The notes beneath the pieces are model-generated. The model made no database searches and had not been told where the DNA came from. It saw nothing but the letters and a program-made list of their open reading frames with translations. Below are positions 59,866-64,000 of a stretch of DNA of 64,000 nt, one piece after another. The DNA comes from JANRLT01 sp041736895 (lineage in GTDB: Bacteria; Planctomycetota; Planctomycetia; Pirellulales; JALHPA01), in the NCBI GenBank assembly GCA_041736895.1, contig JBGSSS010000211.1:1-64000 (forward strand). The letters run 5' to 3'. The position numbers and the translations under genes were made by a program. Each line of letters opens with the position of its first letter. Within the stretch, counting starts at the first letter, position 1.

Positions 59866-62800
59866 GTGGGCAAATACCGCATTCTCGCCGGGGCCCTGTT
59901 CTGCTTATTTTGCAGCGCGATCTGCGCGCCTGTTGCACCGTGTTTTGCAGCAGACGAGCCTGGGATTGAAATCGCCCCGACCAAGAAGGGCTATCGCAAG
60001 ACCTGGGCCGTGATCATTGGGATCAATTACCAAGATCCGCAAAAAGAAACGAACGTCCCGAAAGCAGCCCGTGGCTTGGTGCCGGAGCTGAAGAATGCGG
60101 AAAAGGACGCGACGGCTCTGCACCAGACGTTGCAGCAACTCTACGACTACGATCCCGAATGCACTCAGCTCCTGATCGGCGCGAATGCCTCGAAGCTCGC
60201 GATCGAACGAGCATTAAGCCAGCTCAAAGATGAAAAGGTGAAGCCCGAGGACAGCGTCCTCGTCTTCTTCTCCGGGCATGGGACGCGCGTCGAAAACGAG
60301 AGCGACGAGCGCGGCGCACTCTACGCGTCGAACGTTCGTTTTTCGGAACGCGGCAAACTGCTGGATGGCTATCTGCGGATGCACAAGGATCTGCTCAGTG
60401 CGCTGGATTCCTGCAACGCCAAGCACAAGCTGTTGGTTCTGGATTGCTGTCACTCGGGCGAGATTTTTTCGCTGCGCGGCCGCTCGCGCAGCGAGGTCGA
60501 TGATCGCCGCGGGGTGAATTTGTTTGAAGCCCGCGGTTCCCTCCAAGCCATCGCGTCATGCCGGGACCGGCAGCGGGCGACGGATGGGGTCGGCGAGAAC
60601 TCGCCCTTTACGGCGGCGTTGTTGCAGAGTCTGCGCCGTATTCCGGCGCGCGAGGACCGCGATCATTCGCGGCTTGGCGTGAACCAGCTTTACGCGTACA
60701 TGCTGCCGGAGTTAAAGAACTTGCCCAATGGCCAAAGCCCTGATTGCCGTTTGCTCGGCACGGTTGACGGCGAATTTTCGTTCTTCCCCTCGAGCAGCCC
60801 CGAGGCCCAGAAGGAATTCCGAAAATATGTCACGAGCGATGCGGAAATCCGGTTGCTGCAAGCGATGGTCCCCGGCGATCACGGCAATTGGTGGTTCGAG
60901 GAGATGCCGTGGTTTATGCCGAGTCTGCGGCTGATGATTATGGAGAAAAAGGCGTCTGATCGCGCAGCTCTGCAATCATCGGCGATCCGCCGTGATGAGC
61001 TGCACAAGCTAGCCGATGAGTTGTACAAGGATCTAAAATCCCAGCTCAACGCGCTGGACCAAGATGAGAACGCCGGGAATAATGTCAAGCGCGCCATCCT
61101 GACGCTGCGGTTGAATCACTTCAAGGCGTTGCTCACGATGGCGCCCAAGGATTCGAAACAGGTCATCGCGCAAATTGCCAAAGATTTCGCCGCTCAAGAC
61201 GAAGCGGTGCAAAGCGAATTGACCGCCAGCGATCTGCATATGCTCGCGGTGGCGAAACATTACCTGCACGCTGAAACCAATGCCACGGAAGAAGTCGATA
61301 CGGCCTACAGCAACGCGCTGGCGCGCTTCGACGTCAATGCCGGTCCCGAACTGGCTCTCAAAGCCATTTGTCATGCGGACTATGGGCACTTCCTGATCCA
61401 GTCGAAACGGGATTATGCCAGTGGAGCCCACCAATTTCATTCGGCGCTCGCGCTTTTCGGATCGACGCTCCTGCCGAAAGCGGATGACGACGAGATGATG
61501 ATGATGAACCAGCCGGCGCAAAAGTACGCCGGCAGCGCGCCGCCGGCGTTTCGAGTCTTTGCCCTCTGCAGCGAAGCCCAAGCGTGGCAATTGCAAAACC
61601 GCTGGGGCAAGGCCAACGATCTGCTCAACACGGCCCGCTACCTGGCGCAGGATTTCGACTCGGAGCACGAGCTGATGGTCTTTGTCCTGAATCGCGTGGC
61701 CTGGGCCAACATGGAGCAATGGCGGATCGCCGAAGCCAAACAATACTTCAAGCAGGCCAACGAGATTCTGGCGCGCATGAGCCGCACCACGAGCCCCGTC
61801 GGCGAACTCGGAACCATCAAACCGACGCTCAACCCCGAGCCGCAGGCGGTCGATTCGCGCTGGGACGAATTGAAACTCATCATTGGGCATGATTACAACG
61901 CGCTGGTTCGTTACCTGCATCATCTGCATGGGCTGGCGATGGCCAAGCGTTTCCAGGGAGAGGAGCAAGAAGCGATCGAAGACTATCGAATGATCGTCCA
62001 GATGACGTCCATGTCGATGAATTACTTGAAAAATGCTGACAATCATTCGCAGTCGTCCGTGGAAGCCGAGCAACGGCTGCTCGAGCGGCTGGTCAATTCG
62101 CAAGAGCGGCTAGCCGATTGCAATCTGTTTGGCGACGCGTCGAAACGCGATCTCCGCGAAGCGGCCGACGATTATCGCCGCGCGCTCCAGGCCACGGCCA
62201 CGATGACGGCCGGCAACCCACGCACCCAGCGCCGCATGTCGCTGCTCTACCGGCTTTCGATTGCGCTCAGTCTCCCCTCGACGATCCAAGATGTGCCGCT
62301 GGCGATGGAATATTGCAAGGAAGCCCAAACGCTGCGCAAGAACTTGAAAATCCGTTCGATCGAAGTCCAGGGAACCTTGGGCCTGCTCGCCGAAGCGATT
62401 GTCAATGTCTACGCTGAAAAAGGCCAAAACCCCGGGATGACCCCGCCCCAAGAAGAAGTCGCTCCGTTCGAAAAGCCCGCGAGCGCGATCGACAATTTGC
62501 GCAAGACGATCCGCGAGTTGAGCGATGAACTCAATGGCAATCTGCATCGCGATCAACTCGAAGCGCTGCTCTTGTCGACCAAGGTGCTCACCGACGTCGT
62601 TCCGGACGAAGACCGCTATCATTTGGCCGAAGATGCCGAATTGCTGCTCTACTTTTGCCGCCTGATTCTGCCCAAGAGCTCCAATCTGGCCGAGCAGCGT
62701 TATACGAAACAAGATTCGGGCGCCTATCTCCGTTCCTACTACGATACAGTGATGCGCACCAAGCTGCGGATGAAGTCCAAGCATGTCAAGGATCTGCTCG

Positions 62801-63297
62801 AAGTCCAGTGGGAAGCAACCAACGGCGAGTTCTACACCAAGCCGAAACAAACGGCACCCGTCTTGGCCGTCTATCTGTTTCAGGATCAATGCCTGCTCCT
62901 GCTTGACATCCCCGACGGGGTCAGCCGGTTTTACAGCATCGAAGGGCAAGATTGCGTGGCGGATGTGCAGCGCGCCTGTGCCAAGTCCGAGTATCGCTTG
63001 CCCTTGCCGAATGAGCTGCAGCGGGAACTGGTTGCCCTCCGCAACCGCGGCATCAAAGTCGGCAACGACACCGCGGCCCGCGCCGCGCCCGGCCAGCAAG
63101 CGGCGCGCTTGCAACTCCGCTGGATCGATCCGCAGCGCGGCATCACCCCAGCGGGCTTGCCCGTCGCGTTGCAAAAGCCCGTCACCGAAGGGGAAACCGT
63201 GCTGCCGAAAGCAGCGCAGTTCGACTTTCCTTTTCTTATACCCGACGGCATCGAAACCGAGCCCTATTCAGCGGACGGTTTGCTGAGCGTGAAATAG
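59866..63297 (+). CDS. Secreted caspase-like protein with long helical-repeat region
   Basis: I start at GTG 59866, which gives an ideal signal peptide (VGKYRILAGALFCLFCSAIC, then APVAPCFAADEP); the frame is open back to 59713 and ATG 59791 is another option. About 1143 residues. The caspase domain (about 40-330) has TWAVIIGINYQDPQ, catalytic His138 in FFSGHGTR and Cys195 in LDCCHSGE. It is followed by some 650 residues of helical, TPR-like sequence (VFALCSEAQAWQLQNRWGKA, IAEAKQYFKQANEILARMSR). The last 180 residues include PVLAVYLFQDQCLLLLDIPD, reminiscent of the entry of CHAT domains, but no second His/Cys dyad follows. Confidence 0.85.
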   Translation: MGKYRILAGALFCLFCSAICAPVAPCFAADEPGIEIAPTKKGYRKTWAVIIGINYQDPQKETNVPKAARGLVPELKNAEKDATALHQTLQQLYDYDPECTQLLIGANASKLAIERALSQLKDEKVKPEDSVLVFFSGHGTRVENESDERGALYASNVRFSERGKLLDGYLRMHKDLLSALDSCNAKHKLLVLDCCHSGEIFSLRGRSRSEVDDRRGVNLFEARGSLQAIASCRDRQRATDGVGENSPFTAALLQSLRRIPAREDRDHSRLGVNQLYAYMLPELKNLPNGQSPDCRLLGTVDGEFSFFPSSSPEAQKEFRKYVTSDAEIRLLQAMVPGDHGNWWFEEMPWFMPSLRLMIMEKKASDRAALQSSAIRRDELHKLADELYKDLKSQLNALDQDENAGNNVKRAILTLRLNHFKALLTMAPKDSKQVIAQIAKDFAAQDEAVQSELTASDLHMLAVAKHYLHAETNATEEVDTAYSNALARFDVNAGPELALKAICHADYGHFLIQSKRDYASGAHQFHSALALFGSTLLPKADDDEMMMMNQPAQKYAGSAPPAFRVFALCSEAQAWQLQNRWGKANDLLNTARYLAQDFDSEHELMVFVLNRVAWANMEQWRIAEAKQYFKQANEILARMSRTTSPVGELGTIKPTLNPEPQAVDSRWDELKLIIGHDYNALVRYLHHLHGLAMAKRFQGEEQEAIEDYRMIVQMTSMSMNYLKNADNHSQSSVEAEQRLLERLVNSQERLADCNLFGDASKRDLREAADDYRRALQATATMTAGNPRTQRRMSLLYRLSIALSLPSTIQDVPLAMEYCKEAQTLRKNLKIRSIEVQGTLGLLAEAIVNVYAEKGQNPGMTPPQEEVAPFEKPASAIDNLRKTIRELSDELNGNLHRDQLEALLLSTKVLTDVVPDEDRYHLAEDAELLLYFCRLILPKSSNLAEQRYTKQDSGAYLRSYYDTVMRTKLRMKSKHVKDLLEVQWEATNGEFYTKPKQTAPVLAVYLFQDQCLLLLDIPDGVSRFYSIEGQDCVADVQRACAKSEYRLPLPNELQRELVALRNRGIKVGNDTAARAAPGQQAARLQLRWIDPQRGITPAGLPVALQKPVTEGETVLPKAAQFDFPFLIPDGIETEPYSADGLLSVK

Positions 63298-63606
63298 CGT
63301 TCTTCAGCAACAACTAGTGCTGCATCATGCAGTCCTGAAAGGACGACCTGTTATAGCCCAGGGCGCGAAGCCCTGGGTTAATCGCAGCGCTAACCTGCAA
63401 GCCCTGCAAGGGCGGCCTAATTCCATGAACTAGTTAGGACATCCTTTCAGGACTTCAACCGCTCATGGGCATGCAAACCCAGGATTCCGCTGGCGCTGCA
63501 TCCTGGGCTATCACAGGTCGTCCCGTTGGGACTGCAATAAAAGCACAACAGTGAAAATCAGTTTAAAGTTGTATCAATCAGTGGCAAAATCTTTTCTTCA
63601 AGCACC
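63298..63606. other. 309-bp region containing a nested-palindrome element
   Basis: It lies between two plus-strand genes. Almost entirely taken by the element at 63331-63535. The promoter of the downstream RidA gene should be in the last 70 bp. Confidence 0.6.
63331..63535. repeat. 205-bp nested-palindrome element with about 33-bp terminal inverted repeats
   Basis: The left end CAGTCCTGAAAGGACGACCT plus GTTATAGCCCAGG (63331-63363) recurs inverted at 63503-63535 with a few mismatches. AGCCCAGGGCGCGAAGCCCT and GCCCTGCAAGGGC (63401-63413) are hairpins inside. It has the same architecture as 29849, 33052 and 55573. Confidence 0.85.
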
Positions 63607-64000
63607 ATGACCCACGAAGTACGTTTCCAACAGCTCGATATCACCCTTCCACCCGCGCCGAAACCCGTCGCCGTTTATCGACCGCTCCTGGTCGTGGGCA
63701 ACTTGGCTTATGTCTCGGGGCATGGTCCGCTGAAGCCTGATGGGACACTGATCACCGGCGTCGTCGGCAAGACGCTCGACGTTGCCGGGGGCTACGCCGC
63801 GGCGCGGCAAGTCGGCTTGGCCATGCTCGCGACGCTGCGTGCGGAGCTCGGCAGCCTTGATCGGGTGGTGCGGCTGGTGAAACTGCTGGGCATGGTCAAC
63901 AGCGCGCCGGACTTTTACGATCACCCCAAGGTGATCAACGGCGCGAGCGAGCTGTTCGCCGAGGTTTTCTCGCCCGAGTTCGGCATCGGCACGCGGAGCG
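63607..64000 (+). CDS. RidA/YjgF family protein, 3' end outside window
   Basis: From ATG 63607 the frame runs to the window edge (131 codons). MTHEVRFQQLDITLPPAPKP, then VVGNLAYVSGHGPLKPDGTL, ARQVGLAMLATLRAELGSLD and VVRLVKLLGMVNSAPDFYDH match the YjgF/RidA fold, and PKVINGASELFAEVFSPEFG leads into the C-terminal arginine (GTRS) of the active site seen in imine deaminases. It is close to complete, lacking perhaps 20 residues. Substrate specificity cannot be judged. It probably detoxifies enamines/imines; some family members lack activity. Confidence 0.88.
   Translation, partial: MTHEVRFQQLDITLPPAPKPVAVYRPLLVVGNLAYVSGHGPLKPDGTLITGVVGKTLDVAGGYAAARQVGLAMLATLRAELGSLDRVVRLVKLLGMVNSAPDFYDHPKVINGASELFAEVFSPEFGIGTRS

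Noticed and set aside
61033..63174. Two 350-aa open frames on the minus strand (61033-62103 and 62110-63174)
   Set aside because: Antisense to the second caspase gene with shadow-type composition; they simply follow its codon pattern.
1..64000. tRNA, rRNA and CRISPR arrays
   Set aside because: I looked for TTCRA-type T-loops with acceptor stems and for regular direct repeats with spacers. The many repeats here are inverted and irregularly spaced, so none qualifies.

Overview
The window reads as chromosomal DNA from a planctomycete, probably of the Pirellulales/Planctomycetaceae kind. The GC content is fairly high, and genes lie in short operons on both strands separated by repeat-rich intergenic spaces. 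Supporting marks are a membrane Ser/Thr kinase next to an ECF sigma factor, a signal peptidase I with a large insert, a large secretin with a long helical N-terminal half, a DUF2330 protein, extracytoplasmic caspase-like and CHAT peptidases, and many small Lys/Ala-rich or Pro-rich secreted proteins. No rRNA, tRNA, CRISPR array, prophage or intact insertion sequence was recognised.

Layout. 1-9.9 kb: the 3' end of a beta-helix protein, small hypotheticals, aspS, a thioredoxin-fold lipoprotein without active-site cysteines, pheT, an isoaspartyl peptidase/asparaginase and a small membrane protein. 10-21 kb is housekeeping: dnaB, a fused proline dehydrogenase/P5C dehydrogenase (putA), cmk, then on the minus strand rho, ribH, nusB and ftsY, plus coaE. 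A low-GC PIN toxin/antitoxin pair lies at 20.7-21.4 kb. 22-30 kb: a PIG-L deacetylase with a DUF2330 protein, an ornithine-cyclodeaminase-family enzyme, a parvulin-type PPIase and mfd. 30-36 kb: two small lipoproteins with clear terminators, an ECF sigma factor with a downstream membrane protein, an LptB-like ATPase and an unusual signal peptidase I. 36-41 kb: a very divergent CsrA-like small ORF, a sigma-54 activator with a hairpin over its start, and a 1153-aa secretin. 41-49 kb: DUF423, tsaD, a HEPN two-gene module, a CtpA-type protease and a di-haem cytochrome/membrane-protein operon.

The most distinctive block is 49-63.3 kb. An ECF sigma factor, a transmembrane Ser/Thr kinase, a secreted CHAT peptidase and a His/Tyr/Pro-rich secreted protein run on the minus strand. 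They are divergent from a secreted caspase-like protein, followed by a second, 1.1-kaa caspase-helical-repeat protein. The CHAT gene is cut by one in-frame amber codon at 52262-52264, with the reading frame open on both sides.

The second theme is intergenic. At least a dozen spaces hold 70-220 bp elements built as nested palindromes. Their stem sequences differ from place to place while the architecture recurs: terminal inverted repeats of 25-47 bp that are themselves hairpins, often with a 5' GTAGCY tag and a CGTAAG-like loop. These are the best candidate here for an undescribed genomic element.
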